This document shows positions 42,420 to 51,602 of a stretch of DNA of 64,000 bases, piece after piece. The notes under the pieces are model-generated. The model saw only the letters and a list, made by a program, of their open reading frames with translations. It did no database searches and was not told where the DNA came from. Location of the stretch: assembly GCF_020026915.1 (NCBI RefSeq), contig NZ_JAINUY010000003.1:62001-126000 (forward strand). The letters run 5' to 3'. Both the position numbers and the translations under genes were made by a program. Origin of the DNA: Flavobacterium potami (lineage in GTDB: Bacteria > Bacteroidota > Bacteroidia > Flavobacteriales > Flavobacteriaceae). How positions within the stretch are numbered: position 1 is the first letter of the stretch; each line of letters starts with the position of its first letter.

Positions 42420-44210
42420 CTAAGAGTTACTAAACTGCAAATTGCTTAAGTTTTTATAGATTCCGTTTTCTAAGTTTATTAATTCTTGATGTGTTCCTTG
42501 TTCTGAAATTTTACCGTTGTCCAAAACTAAGATTTTATCTGCATTTCTTATCGTTGAAAGTCTATGAGCAATTATAATGCTTGTTCTTCCTTCCATTAAA
42601 ACTTCTAATGCTTCTTGAACTAGTTTTTCGCTTTCGCTATCTAAAGATGATGTAGCTTCGTCTAAAATCAGAATACTTGGATTTTTAAGCAATGCTCTGG
42701 CAATTGCAATACGTTGACGTTGTCCACCAGACAATTTAACACCGCGTTCCCCAACTAAAGTTTCAAATTTTTCAGGGAAACCATCTACAAAATTAAATGC
42801 GTTGGCTTGTTTGGCTGCTGCAATAATTTCTTCTTCTGAAGCATTTGGTTTTCCGTAAGCGATATTCTCTCTGATTGTTCCTCCAAACAAAATAACGTCT
42901 TGTGGTACAATACTCATGTTTCCGCGAAGATCTTCTAAATCATAATCATGAATGTTTTTTCCGTCAACCAGAATTTCTCCCGAAGTGATATCATAAAAAC
43001 GCAATAATAAAGACGAAATAGTAGATTTTCCGGCACCACTTGGACCAACAATGGCAATTTTTTGTCCAAATTCTGCATTGAAATTAACGTCTTTTAAAAC
43101 CTGAACCTCTTTTCTTGAAGGATAACTAAATGCAACATTTTTGAATGCCACATTTCCTTTTATTTTTTCGATCGGAGACGTTTTTGGATTTGCAATTATT
43201 TCTTCAGGTGTTTCTTCCAGTAATTCAAAAACACGTTCAGTTGCTCCAACTGCTTTTTGAATTTGAGCATACATTTCTGCAATTCCACCAAAAGAAGCTC
43301 CGATGAAAGTGGTGTATAATACGAATGAAATTAAATCACCAACACCTTCAACTTCTCCTTTGATCGTCAATGTGATTCCGTACCAAACTACAGCAACAAC
43401 ACAACCAAAAAGACATAAGATGATAAACGATGCAAAATAACCTCTGTATTGACCGCCTTTGATAGCGATTTTTACAATCTCTTTTATTTTGTTTTTGTAA
43501 CGCTGAATTTCATACCATTCATTTGCAAATGCTTTTACATTGCTTATTCCTTGTAACGTTTCTTCAACGATAACCTGACTTTCGGCGACTTTATCTTGTG
43601 TCTTTTTTCCGTATTTACGAATAAATCTTCCAAAAATTACAGCAGCAATTGCTACAACAGGTACAATTGCCAACATCATGAAAGTCAATTTTGGACTGAT
43701 ACTTCCTAAAATGATGAATCCACCAATAATTAATATGAACTGACGTAAAAATTCAGCAATTGTTGTACTAAAAGTATCTTGCAATTGTGAAATATCAGCG
43801 CTGATTCTACTATTTAATTCACCAACTCGTTTTTGAGAATAAAATGACATTGGTAATTTAATCAGGTTTTCGTACAATGCAAAACGAATATTTGAAAGCG
43901 AGTTTTCTGTAAAGTTTACAAACAATGAAATTCTGAAAAAAGAGAAAACTGCCTGAAGCACCAAAATCCCCATTAATCCTAATGCAATTTCATTTGCTCT
44001 AGAAAGATCTTTATTGGTAACACAATCTACGAGCATTCCCATTAATTTAGGAAAGGCTAGGGCAGTGGCGCTTGTTAAAAATAAGAAAATCAAACCTAGG
44101 AAGAATTTCCATTTATGATTTTTGGCGTATTTAAAAATTCGGAGTGCTTTTTGAAGGGAATTAGAGTTTAATTTAGCTTTCGGTAAATCATTTTCTTGAA
44201 ATCTTGCCAT
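42420..44210 (-). CDS. ABC exporter, fused membrane and ATPase domains (MsbA-like)
   Basis: 596 residues from the ATG at 44210. Six membrane helices occupy about 35-320. The ATPase half carries Walker A 'VGPSGAGKSTISSLL', the signature 'LSGGQRQRIAIARAL', Walker B 'SILILDEATSSLDSE' and the switch 'IIAHRLSTI'. It forms a homodimeric half-transporter of the lipid A/multidrug type. The substrate is unknown. An upstream in-frame ATG (44222) is possible but adds only four residues. Confidence 0.88.
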   Translation of the reverse strand: MARFQENDLPKAKLNSNSLQKALRIFKYAKNHKWKFFLGLIFLFLTSATALAFPKLMGMLVDCVTNKDLSRANEIALGLMGILVLQAVFSFFRISLFVNFTENSLSNIRFALYENLIKLPMSFYSQKRVGELNSRISADISQLQDTFSTTIAEFLRQFILIIGGFIILGSISPKLTFMMLAIVPVVAIAAVIFGRFIRKYGKKTQDKVAESQVIVEETLQGISNVKAFANEWYEIQRYKNKIKEIVKIAIKGGQYRGYFASFIILCLFGCVVAVVWYGITLTIKGEVEGVGDLISFVLYTTFIGASFGGIAEMYAQIQKAVGATERVFELLEETPEEIIANPKTSPIEKIKGNVAFKNVAFSYPSRKEVQVLKDVNFNAEFGQKIAIVGPSGAGKSTISSLLLRFYDITSGEILVDGKNIHDYDLEDLRGNMSIVPQDVILFGGTIRENIAYGKPNASEEEIIAAAKQANAFNFVDGFPEKFETLVGERGVKLSGGQRQRIAIARALLKNPSILILDEATSSLDSESEKLVQEALEVLMEGRTSIIIAHRLSTIRNADKILVLDNGKISEQGTHQELINLENGIYKNLSNLQFSNS

Positions 44211-44396
44211 TTGAGTATACAATTAAGGTACGCAAAGGTATGATTATAGCAAATTATTACAAAAAGAATATAGTGAAATACCTTTTGAGAATTTAACTTT
44301 TAACTAAAATTAAGAAAACCTAATTCTTTAATTTGCTGAAAAATAGATTTCTAAATATTTTATTGAAAATATTTTTTACTTTTTTCAATAAAACGC

Positions 44397-44426
44397 TTGT
44401 AATTCTAAAATCTAGCTGTATATTTG
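44397..44426 (+). promoter_or_regulatory. Bacteroidota-type promoter of tRNA-Val
   Basis: TTG at 44397-44399, a 19-bp spacer, then TATATTTG at 44419-44426. This is an exact match to the TTG-N19-TAnnTTTG consensus. The tRNA begins 38 bp after the -7 box. Confidence 0.8.
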
Positions 44427-44463
44427 CACTCGCAATCAGAAATGATAGCAACCTATTTAAATA

Positions 44464-44538
44464 GGGCGATTAGCTCAGCTGGTTCAGAGCACCTCGTTTA
44501 CACCGAGGGGGTCGGGGGTTCGAACCCCTCATCGCCCA
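44464..44538 (+). tRNA. tRNA-Val (anticodon TAC)
   Basis: Acceptor arms GGGCGAT and ATCGCCC pair perfectly. The D arm has 'AGCTCAGCTGGTTCAGAGC'. The anticodon stem CTCGT/ACCGAG-type region carries loop TTTACAC with anticodon TAC, and the T arm is GGGGG/CCCCT around GGTTCGAAC. The discriminator is A. CCA is not encoded. It has its own promoter and terminator. Confidence 0.96.
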
Positions 44539-44547
44539 CAGAATTTT

Positions 44548-44583
44548 AAAAACTCCAAAGTCTTATGATTTTGGAGTTTTTTT
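44548..44583 (+). terminator. Terminator of tRNA-Val
   Basis: AAAAACTCCAAA pairs with TTTGGAGTTTTT, followed by more T, 10 bp after the tRNA. Confidence 0.75.
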
Positions 44584-44721
44584 ATTTATCTCATTATCAG
44601 ATTGAAGAAATATACCAGTGAGATGATATTAAATATTATCAAAACTTCTCTATTTTATATTATGTAACTTTTTTAAGAAACCACTACTTATAGTTATCTA
44701 AAATTTAATAAAACTATAATT

Positions 44722-46338
44722 ATGAATATCTCAGAATGGTTGTTTTTTATTTTAATAATGTTACTTATTCACGGATTATCTACTTGGAAACTTTATCTAA
44801 AAGCAGGTAGAAAACCAATTGAAGCATTTATACCAATTTACAACTTGGTAATTTTAATGAAAATTATAAAACGCCCTCGTTGGTGGGTTTTATTGCTTTT
44901 TATTCCGATAATCAATCTTTTAATGATTCCCGTAATTTGGATTGAATTTATTAGAAGTTTCGGAAAAAACTCTACAAAAGATACCGTACTGGTTTTACTA
45001 ACATTTGGGTTGTATATTGCATATTTAAATTACGCTTCAAAAGATATTTCCTATATTGAAAATAGAGATTTACAACCAAAATCTAAAACAGAAGATACGA
45101 TTGGATCTCTTGTATTTGCAATTATTGTTGCTACCTTGGTTCATACCTATATTATTCAGCCATTTACAATTCCATCTTCTTCATTGGAAAAAACATTATA
45201 CACAGGCGATTTTTTGTTTGTAAGTAAAATTAATTTTGGAGCCAGAGTCCCTATGACATCAATTGCATTGCCTATGGTACACGATTCTATTCCTTTTTTG
45301 GGTACAAAATCTTATTTGTTTAATGATGATTTTACTAAAAAAGAAACTTCATTATGGAACAAATTTCAATTGCCCTATTTTAGATTCCCTGCGTTAGAAG
45401 ACATCAAACGTAATGAAATTGTGGTTTTTAATCAACCTGCAGATACTTTGCGAAATATGGATAATTTTAATCCAGATCGAAACTATTATAAACCGATTGA
45501 TAAGAAAACGAATCTAGTTAAACGTTGTGTTGGAATTGCAGGAGATACGTTAGAAATTCGCCAAGGAGATATTTTTATAAACGGAAAATTATCAGTCTTG
45601 CCAAAAAGTGCAAAAGCTCAGTATAATTTTTTAATAGACACAAAAGGTCAGGCTATAAGCCAAGATGAACTCAAGCATACTTACGGAGCAAGAGAAGGAT
45701 TAAAATACGACAATGGCTATTTTGCGTTAACCAATAACGGAGAATATTTTTTAACTCTAACAGATGAAGAAGCTAAATTAATAGCAAGAAACCCTGTTGT
45801 AAAGAGTGTTAAAAAACAACTGACACCAAAAGGCGAAGACGGAAATGTTTTTCCTCATATTAAATCATTAGGTTGGAATTTCGATAATTATGGACCGATT
45901 TATATTCCAAAGAAAGGAAAAACCGTAAAGTTAAATATGGAAACATTACCTTTTTACAAACGAATTATTGAAGAATACGAACACAATAGTTTAAAAATTG
46001 AAGGCAAGCAAATTATAATAAACGGAAAACCGACCGATACCTATACTTTTAAACAAGATTATTATTGGATGATGGGAGATAATCGCCAAAATTCTCTAGA
46101 CGCTAGATTTTGGGGATTTGTTCCTTTTGATCACGTAATCGGAAAACCTGTATTTATCTGGTTTAGTTGGGAAAAAGATGCCACTGGAATTAATAAAATT
46201 AGATGGAATCGCGTTTTTTCTGTAACAAATGGAAATGACAAACCAAAATCATATTTAATTCCTTTCTTAGTAGTTCTAGGTATTTTTATGATAGTAAACA
46301 AATTAATAAAAAATCGAAAAAAACAATCAGTTTTATAG
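44722..46338 (+). CDS. lepB: Signal peptidase I with N-terminal DUF5684 membrane domain
   Basis: 538 residues, much longer than E. coli LepB. Residues 1-105 carry three to four membrane helices (DUF5684-like), followed by another at 128-146. The serine-lysine protease site is Ser154 in 'TIPSSSLEKTLYTGD' and Lys267 in 'NLVKRCVGIAGDTLEI'. Between them and before 'WMMGDNRQNSLDARFWGFVP' lie two long Bacteroidota insertions. A last membrane helix is at about 513-530. It cleaves signal peptides of exported proteins on the periplasmic face. Confidence 0.93.
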   Translation: MNISEWLFFILIMLLIHGLSTWKLYLKAGRKPIEAFIPIYNLVILMKIIKRPRWWVLLLFIPIINLLMIPVIWIEFIRSFGKNSTKDTVLVLLTFGLYIAYLNYASKDISYIENRDLQPKSKTEDTIGSLVFAIIVATLVHTYIIQPFTIPSSSLEKTLYTGDFLFVSKINFGARVPMTSIALPMVHDSIPFLGTKSYLFNDDFTKKETSLWNKFQLPYFRFPALEDIKRNEIVVFNQPADTLRNMDNFNPDRNYYKPIDKKTNLVKRCVGIAGDTLEIRQGDIFINGKLSVLPKSAKAQYNFLIDTKGQAISQDELKHTYGAREGLKYDNGYFALTNNGEYFLTLTDEEAKLIARNPVVKSVKKQLTPKGEDGNVFPHIKSLGWNFDNYGPIYIPKKGKTVKLNMETLPFYKRIIEEYEHNSLKIEGKQIIINGKPTDTYTFKQDYYWMMGDNRQNSLDARFWGFVPFDHVIGKPVFIWFSWEKDATGINKIRWNRVFSVTNGNDKPKSYLIPFLVVLGIFMIVNKLIKNRKKQSVL

Positions 46339-46343
46339 ACCAT

Positions 46344-46376
46344 AAAAACTCCTTATTTCTTAAGGAGTTTTTTTTA
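46344..46376. terminator. Bidirectional terminator after lepB
   Basis: AAAAACTCCTTA/TAAGGAGTTTTT (46344-46355 and 46361-46372), with T run. It can also serve the leftward HExxH-protein gene. Confidence 0.75.
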
Positions 46377-46419
46377 TTTAGATTCTAAAAAATTATTATC
46401 TGAGTTTGTCGCTAAAGGT

Positions 46420-47352
46420 TTATGGATTAAAAAATACATTAAAACTTTCTTTTCTAGATTTTTGATATTTTTCAACATAAACATCTAAAAACCCGCTTTG
46501 TTTTAGAAACTGCAAAGGGTCATTTATATTCAATATTTCGTCAATTGCTTTTTGTTTGTCTTTCTGTTTATTGAAATAAGATTCAGTTATTTTATATCCG
46601 ATCCAATATCCCAAATCATTGGGTCTATCGTCTTTTTTTGAAGTTCCATACAACCAATCTTGATAATCCATACTTTTTAACCTTAATACGAATTCCTCAC
46701 ATAATTCATCTTGGTTTTTTGTTCCATATTGGTACGAAAACTGGTTAATTGATTCTCCCGAAATAAGTTCGGCAATAAAATCAGCGCTGCCTTCCATCAA
46801 ACACCATTTCAAGAGCATATCTTTTCCAGTTATCTTTTGCTGATAATGTATCAGTTCGTGAGCAATTAAAGCAGAAATTCCATCCAAATTTTGAAGCTTT
46901 TCAGTCCCAATTATTATTCCTTCAGGAGCAGAAGTTCCGCCTGAATTAAATCTTCCATAAACAAAATAAATTGGAGGAAATTTTGCTTTTGGATACCAAT
47001 ATTTTAATGTACTATAAATAACTCTTACCCGTTTTTCTTTTGAAGGAAGATTGTCCAACACATTTCTGGAGGGTTTATAGTCTTCCTTTCGTTTCTTTAC
47101 TACAGAAAAAAGAGAATCTGCATTGATTATTCTATTTTCAGTAAAGCCTTTAATACCTGGCGAACCATTTTGCATATATTCTATAAATGGGTTTTGCTTT
47201 GATTTGTCCATTTTATCAAAAGCTATCCAGAAATTTTCTGAATCCTTAGTTTCAAAAACCGCATCTAAAGGATTGTCCGAGAAACTGTTTTGTCCAAATA
47301 AGAAATTAGAAAAAGTGATAAAAAGTATAGAGAAAACAATGTTTGGCTTCAT
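46420..47352 (-). CDS. Secreted putative zinc protease (DUF2268-like, HExxH)
   Basis: 310 residues with a signal peptide (about 1-20). The metal-binding HExxH is His165-Glu166-x-x-His169 in 'LIAHELIHYQQ', with Glu187 in 'LMEGSADFIAEL' as likely third ligand, a gluzincin arrangement. 'PIYFVYGRFNSGGTSAPEGI' precedes it, as in DUF2268-type predicted proteases and GldB-like proteins. No lipobox is present. Substrate unknown. Monocistronic. Confidence 0.75.
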   Translation of the reverse strand: MKPNIVFSILFITFSNFLFGQNSFSDNPLDAVFETKDSENFWIAFDKMDKSKQNPFIEYMQNGSPGIKGFTENRIINADSLFSVVKKRKEDYKPSRNVLDNLPSKEKRVRVIYSTLKYWYPKAKFPPIYFVYGRFNSGGTSAPEGIIIGTEKLQNLDGISALIAHELIHYQQKITGKDMLLKWCLMEGSADFIAELISGESINQFSYQYGTKNQDELCEEFVLRLKSMDYQDWLYGTSKKDDRPNDLGYWIGYKITESYFNKQKDKQKAIDEILNINDPLQFLKQSGFLDVYVEKYQKSRKESFNVFFNP

Positions 47353-47437
47353 ATTCAGGATTATTTAAGCATTAATTTATTTCTAGGCAAAGCGAATATA
47401 TGAAATCTTTTTACTACAATTTATTATCGTTCTATTA

Positions 47438-47788
47438 TTAAAAGTTTTTTTTATAAAGTTCAATTTTTCTTCCGTCTGGATCTGAAACGATAGTCAAGAA
47501 TCCGAATTCTGTTTCTGTTGGTTCTGAAAACGTTATATCTTTGTTGTTTAGTAAGTTTAATGTTTCTTCAAAATGATCGATTGCAAAACCTAATCTCAAA
47601 TTTTTATCTGCTTCAATTTGATCCTTTGACAAAGGATAAATTTCTAAAATCAAACTCCCAATTTTTGAGGAATAATGCATCGGTGAGTTACCATGTTTGT
47701 GATAGTCAAATGTAAGTCCAAACAGAGCATAAAAATCAGCTAAACGTTTCTGTTCTTTTGTTCGCAAAACAATAAGTCTAATTTCCAT
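47438..47788 (-). CDS. VOC superfamily (glyoxalase-like) protein
   Basis: 116 residues forming one glyoxalase/bleomycin-resistance fold. 'VLRTKEQKRLADFYALFGLT' is the usual N-terminal strand-helix, and the C-terminal 'LTIVSDPDGRKIELYKK' is the hallmark ending with a metal-ligand Glu. No signal peptide. Could detoxify a small molecule; substrate unknown. One of three VOC genes within 7 kb. Confidence 0.82.
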   Translation of the reverse strand: MEIRLIVLRTKEQKRLADFYALFGLTFDYHKHGNSPMHYSSKIGSLILEIYPLSKDQIEADKNLRLGFAIDHFEETLNLLNNKDITFSEPTETEFGFLTIVSDPDGRKIELYKKNF

Positions 47789-47909
47789 ATATTCCTTATT
47801 AAGCTTTTATATTAATGGTTTAATTTCTTATAATTGTTATTTTTACACTTAATGTATTAAAAACTAGATTCTCTTTTGTATTTTTAGATAAAAAAAACAT
47901 ACTAAATCT

Positions 47910-48569
47910 ATGAAAAAGAAAAATATAAAAGCATTTTTGTCAATGGTGTTTTTCATTACTACAGTAACATTAACTGCTCAAACCACTAAAACAGAACCAG
48001 ACGAAACCGCAAAAGCAAAAGAGTGGATAAGTTCTTTAGCTCTAAATGACGGCCCAAAAGAAAATAGATTGATTCAAATTGTAGCGATGCATCTAACAGC
48101 AGTAAAAGAATGGCACAATAGTCACCCAGCGTCGACAGTTCCCGCAGGAATAAATCCGCTTGACGGAAAACCTCTTTCAGAACTTCATAGACAAATTATA
48201 GCCGATTCAGCAATGCCTTCAAATGTCCACGAAGATTTAATGAACGGATTACGAAAAGATTTAACTGAAGAACAAGTCGCTTTAGTTTTAGATAAATATA
48301 CCATCGGAAAGGTAGCTTTTACCATGAAAGGTTATCAAGCCATAGTTCCTCAAATGACCGATGCTGAAACTGCAGCAATTCAAAAATTACTTGAAAAAGC
48401 GCGTGAACAGGCTGTAGATTATAAAAGTATGAAGGAGATTTCAGCTATTTTTGAAATCTATAAAACGCAGGCAGAACAATATTTAAACAATAATGGTCGT
48501 AACTGGCGCCAGATGTACAGTGATTATACTAAGAAAATTAAAGCTGAAAAAGAAGCTGCTAAAAAATAA
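47910..48569 (+). CDS. Secreted DUF3826 family protein
   Basis: 219 residues with a signal peptide (cleavage after about residue 24, 'TVTLTAQ'). The mature part is all helical. 'RLIQIVAMHLTAVKEWHNSH' and 'YTIGKVAFTMKGYQAIVPQM' match DUF3826, a family frequent in Bacteroidota polysaccharide loci. No such locus is seen here. Function unknown. The neighbouring HD-domain gene starts about 90 bp downstream. Confidence 0.78.
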   Translation: MKKKNIKAFLSMVFFITTVTLTAQTTKTEPDETAKAKEWISSLALNDGPKENRLIQIVAMHLTAVKEWHNSHPASTVPAGINPLDGKPLSELHRQIIADSAMPSNVHEDLMNGLRKDLTEEQVALVLDKYTIGKVAFTMKGYQAIVPQMTDAETAAIQKLLEKAREQAVDYKSMKEISAIFEIYKTQAEQYLNNNGRNWRQMYSDYTKKIKAEKEAAKK

Positions 48570-48660
48570 ATCAAAAAAAGTTTTTAAATTATTAAAGACG
48601 TTTTCTTAATTGTTGCAAATCTTCCAAAAAAGCCATAAATTACATCAAATCAAATTTAAT

Positions 48661-49239
48661 ATGGGACAACAGAAAGACTGGTCAATAGACGAAATTCAGA
48701 ATATTTGGCAATTGGTTTCAAAACTTCATGACGGACAAAAATATGGTGGCGGAAATGAAGGTGAAAGGGTAGAGTACATCAATCATATCGGAAGTGTTGT
48801 TTTTGAAGTCTTAAATGCTGTACGCTTAACTGAAAACATGGATTCGGATTTGGCTGTAAAATGCGCCATGCTTCACGATACAATTGAAGATACTACATTT
48901 GATTTTGAAAAAGCAAGTGATTTATTCGGAAATCAAGTAGCAAAAGGTGTTCTGTCTTTAACCAAAAACGATGAAATTAAAGATTCTTTTGAAAAAATGG
49001 TTGACAGCTTAAAAAGAATTAAACAACAACCAATAGAAATATGGGCTGTTAAAATGGCCGATAGAATTTGTAATCTATATGAACCTCCGTATTATTGGGA
49101 TGACGAAAAAAAGCTCAAATATATTGAAGAAGCTGAAGTCATTTATAGCGAATTGAAAGACGGTAACGAATATCTGGCCGAAAGATTAAAAAAGAAAATT
49201 AAGGAGTATCATCGGTTTCTTGATGTTACAGTTAATTAA
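48661..49239 (+). CDS. HD-domain phosphohydrolase (ppGpp-hydrolase-like)
   Basis: 192 residues from the ATG at 48661; a longer frame from 48610 has poor sequence. The HD metal site is visible as His in 'YINHIGSVVFEVL' and His-Asp in 'AMLHDTIEDTTF', followed by 'KMADRICNLYEPP', the pattern of the RelA/SpoT hydrolase domain. No synthetase, TGS or ACT domain, so it may be a small alarmone hydrolase of the MESH1 type or another nucleotide hydrolase. Confidence 0.8.
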   Translation: MGQQKDWSIDEIQNIWQLVSKLHDGQKYGGGNEGERVEYINHIGSVVFEVLNAVRLTENMDSDLAVKCAMLHDTIEDTTFDFEKASDLFGNQVAKGVLSLTKNDEIKDSFEKMVDSLKRIKQQPIEIWAVKMADRICNLYEPPYYWDDEKKLKYIEEAEVIYSELKDGNEYLAERLKKKIKEYHRFLDVTVN

Positions 49240-49273
49240 AAAATAGCCTCTAAAAAATTAGAGGCTATTTTTT
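49238..49273. terminator. Bidirectional terminator between HD and endonuclease V genes
   Basis: A perfect 16-bp stem, AAAAAATAGCCTCTAA/TTAGAGGCTATTTTTT, begins within the HD gene's stop codon. Confidence 0.85.
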
Positions 49274-49277
49274 AATA

Positions 49278-49781
49278 TCAATTTTCTTTACTCAGTCGAT
49301 CCAATTCTTTTAATAACGTTGGGAATCTAAATTCTCCAGCCATTTTTTCAACTTTATTAAAAGCTTCGTCCAAATCAATTCCGATAGAGGTAATGTATAA
49401 CGGTTTCTTGCTATCCCCTCTAAACAAAGCTTTCTTATTTTTTTCTATAGAAGCAAAGTTTGTTTTGGCAACACCAATAATCGGAATTTCTTTATTCAAT
49501 TTTTCATACAAATAACCGCCTAAACCATACTTTTTTTCATCATCTAAATACACAAAACCATCAACTAAAATTGCTTCTACAGCAGACAAATCTATTTGTT
49601 TCAGTAAACTTAAAATACAAGGTAATTCTCTTTTGTAAAACTCTCCCGGAATATACTCAGCTACATTATCAATTATTTCAGTGTAAATTTTGAAATCTTT
49701 GTCTTCATTCCATTTTTCAAATTCGAGACAAACGGTTTTTGCCTTATTATCAAAGTAATAAGTATCAAAAGCTAAAATCAT
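49278..49781 (-). CDS. Endonuclease V family protein
   Basis: 167 residues, shorter than E. coli Nfi (about 223). 'MILAFDTYYF' gives the first catalytic Asp, 'EYIPGEFYKRELPCILSLL' contains the wedge Pro-Tyr-Ile-Pro-like segment with the catalytic Glu, 'AILVDGFVYL' gives the next Asp, and 'IPIIGVAKTNF' the conserved GVAK. The family cuts near deoxyinosine in DNA, or inosine in RNA. The trimmed size leaves DNA specificity open. Confidence 0.85.
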   Translation of the reverse strand: MILAFDTYYFDNKAKTVCLEFEKWNEDKDFKIYTEIIDNVAEYIPGEFYKRELPCILSLLKQIDLSAVEAILVDGFVYLDDEKKYGLGGYLYEKLNKEIPIIGVAKTNFASIEKNKKALFRGDSKKPLYITSIGIDLDEAFNKVEKMAGEFRFPTLLKELDRLSKEN

Positions 49782-49796
49782 ATTGGGTATTATATT

Positions 49797-50369
49797 TTAT
49801 TTGGAATTAATTTTTTGTAGTTCTGCATACATTTCGTTTAGAAATGACTGCTGTTGTGTATCATCTTTAAAATAACGCTGGTACAAAACACTACAGCTTT
49901 CTACATCTGCAATATTTTCTTTATTGAATGACCAGTCATCCTCATTTTTGATAGTAATTCCTATGTCACTACTGCAACTTTGCCATAATTCTGAAAATTT
50001 AGTTTTTTTATCCTCACGCAGCTTGCTGAAATCTGCTAAAACAGAATAACCACGCATTTCAGAGTTAAAGAATTTATTAATCGAACTTACAGGTACGCCG
50101 CCCCAAATTAGTTCTTTACCTGGCGGAAAATCTATTGTCGTCAGTTTTGCTTCACGCATTGTATGATTTTGTTTTCCTTCTACAAAAAAATGCTCTTCGT
50201 AAGTTAATTTTGTTCCTACAGGAACCGAAATTTTCTTAACCACTAAAGGTTCTGTTGTAATAAAATAAGGATAATTGGGTGTAGAATTTCCGCCTGTGGG
50301 ATTCATATTTCCAACGCAACTTGCCAGCAATAGGGAAAATAGAAAGGTAAAAGGTTTGAGGATTTTCAT
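49797..50369 (-). CDS. Lipoprotein of unknown function
   Basis: 190 residues from the ATG at 50369. The start MKILKPFTFLFSLLLASC has a lipobox with Cys18. The frame extends further upstream to 50441 but that part lacks sense. The mature domain is unrecognised: 'VVKKISVPVGTKLTYEEHFF' and 'WSFNKENIADVESCSVLYQR'. It follows endonuclease V's strand but is upstream of it, with 15 bp between them, so both may be on one transcript. Confidence 0.6.
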   Translation of the reverse strand: MKILKPFTFLFSLLLASCVGNMNPTGGNSTPNYPYFITTEPLVVKKISVPVGTKLTYEEHFFVEGKQNHTMREAKLTTIDFPPGKELIWGGVPVSSINKFFNSEMRGYSVLADFSKLREDKKTKFSELWQSCSSDIGITIKNEDDWSFNKENIADVESCSVLYQRYFKDDTQQQSFLNEMYAELQKINSK

Positions 50370-50491
50370 ATTATTTAAAACTAAATTTTTGCCATTGAAA
50401 CAAGCTAATATAAGAAAAAACGCTATTTTAATAGTACACAAATCAATTTAATCTTTAAATAATCATTAACTTAGAATTCAATCAATTAAAA

Positions 50492-50896
50492 ATGAAAAGT
50501 ATGAAAACTCAAATGATATGGGGAAACTTAGTTTCTAATGATTTACAGAAAACGATCGCATTTTATTCTGCTCTAGGTTTCAAACAAAATGGAAAAGAAA
50601 CAGAAGAATTGGTAAGTTTTGCATTCTCTGACAGCAATTTCATCATTAACTTTTTTATTGCAAAAAGATTAGAAATTGCCGTAAAAGGAAAATTGGCAAA
50701 TGCTAAAAATGAAAGCGAGATTATCTTTTCTTTATCAGCAAAGAGTAGAGAAGAAGTAGATTTTTGGTATAATAAAGTAAAAGAAATTGGCGGGACGATC
50801 TTTTCTGAACCTGAAAATTTTGAAGCGGGTTATACTTTCGGTTTTTCTGATCCGGACGGACATAAATTCAACTTCCTTTATTGGCCGGGAATGTAA
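50492..50896 (+). CDS. VOC superfamily (glyoxalase-like) protein
   Basis: 134 residues. 'IWGNLVSNDLQKTIAFYSAL' opens a glyoxalase fold and 'GYTFGFSDPDGHKFNFLYW' closes it, with the DPDGH typical of the PhnB/lactoylglutathione-lyase-like group. An alternative ATG lies nine bases downstream. Substrate unknown. It converges with the following secreted-protein gene. Confidence 0.85.
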   Translation: MKSMKTQMIWGNLVSNDLQKTIAFYSALGFKQNGKETEELVSFAFSDSNFIINFFIAKRLEIAVKGKLANAKNESEIIFSLSAKSREEVDFWYNKVKEIGGTIFSEPENFEAGYTFGFSDPDGHKFNFLYWPGM

Positions 50897-50918
50897 TTTT
50901 TCTTAGTTTAAAAATTAA

Positions 50919-51506
50919 TTATTCGTCTTCTGACCCGCAATATTCATTGTAAAAGAAAACCATGTCTTTGATATTCTTTTTGGTGAATTTTTTGTTATTA
51001 ATTTTTTCTACGACTTTTTTGCAATCTCCAAAGTATTTTTTGGCTCTTAAATTAAAGCTAAATTCAATATCTGTAGCATACGGCTCGCTTTTACGTTTTA
51101 CATAAAACGCTTCCGTCATTTCCCAAACTTTATCTTCATCCGAAGGTAATTTAGCTACAGATAAATTTGGATCTCGACCTAAATAATACTCTTTTGCGTG
51201 TCGATACAAATTTACATTACCTTCTTCTACCACTTCAAGTAACTTAGGTTTTGAGTGCTCAAATTCAATGTATTCGTATTTTTCAGAAAATCCGTAACCT
51301 CCAAAAGTTAAACCTTTTGCAAAATCATAACTCCATTTATCAGCTTTGTCTTCTGGTTGCACTTTAAAATAAATAGTATTGTTTTTAATTCCGCCATACC
51401 CTTTAATAGAACTGCCGTCTTTAAAAATTATAGAGGCTTCTCGATATTCCTGAGCAAATCCGAGATTGATGAAAAGCAAAAGGAGAAGTTTAAAAGTTAG
51501 TTTCAT
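50919..51506 (-). CDS. Secreted protein of unknown function
   Basis: 195 residues with a signal peptide (MKLTFKLLLLLFINLGFAQ). The mature part begins 'REASIIFKDGSSIKGYGGIK', which looks like a small beta-barrel repeat seen in many Bacteroidota periplasmic proteins of unknown role, and ends with an acidic, Cys-containing tail. I do not recognise a family. Divergent from the crp-like gene. Confidence 0.55.
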   Translation of the reverse strand: MKLTFKLLLLLFINLGFAQEYREASIIFKDGSSIKGYGGIKNNTIYFKVQPEDKADKWSYDFAKGLTFGGYGFSEKYEYIEFEHSKPKLLEVVEEGNVNLYRHAKEYYLGRDPNLSVAKLPSDEDKVWEMTEAFYVKRKSEPYATDIEFSFNLRAKKYFGDCKKVVEKINNKKFTKKNIKDMVFFYNEYCGSEDE

Positions 51507-51551
51507 TGTTAGGATTTGTTTTTCCGACAGCTAAGATATCAAAGTTTTACT

Positions 51552-51598
51552 TTTTTGCCATATGACAAATTCTCAATAAAAACTTATACTTAACTTTC
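51552..51598 (+). promoter_or_regulatory. 19-bp near-palindromic operator and -7-like box before the crp-like gene
   Basis: TTTTTGCCATATGACAAAT (51552-51570) contains the near-palindrome TTTGCCATATGACAAA. It recurs exactly at 52180-52198. A -7-like TAACTTTC (51591-51598) begins 39 bp after the operator start. This suggests binding by the Crp-type protein just downstream. Confidence 0.6.
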
Positions 51599-51602
51599 GT
51601 GC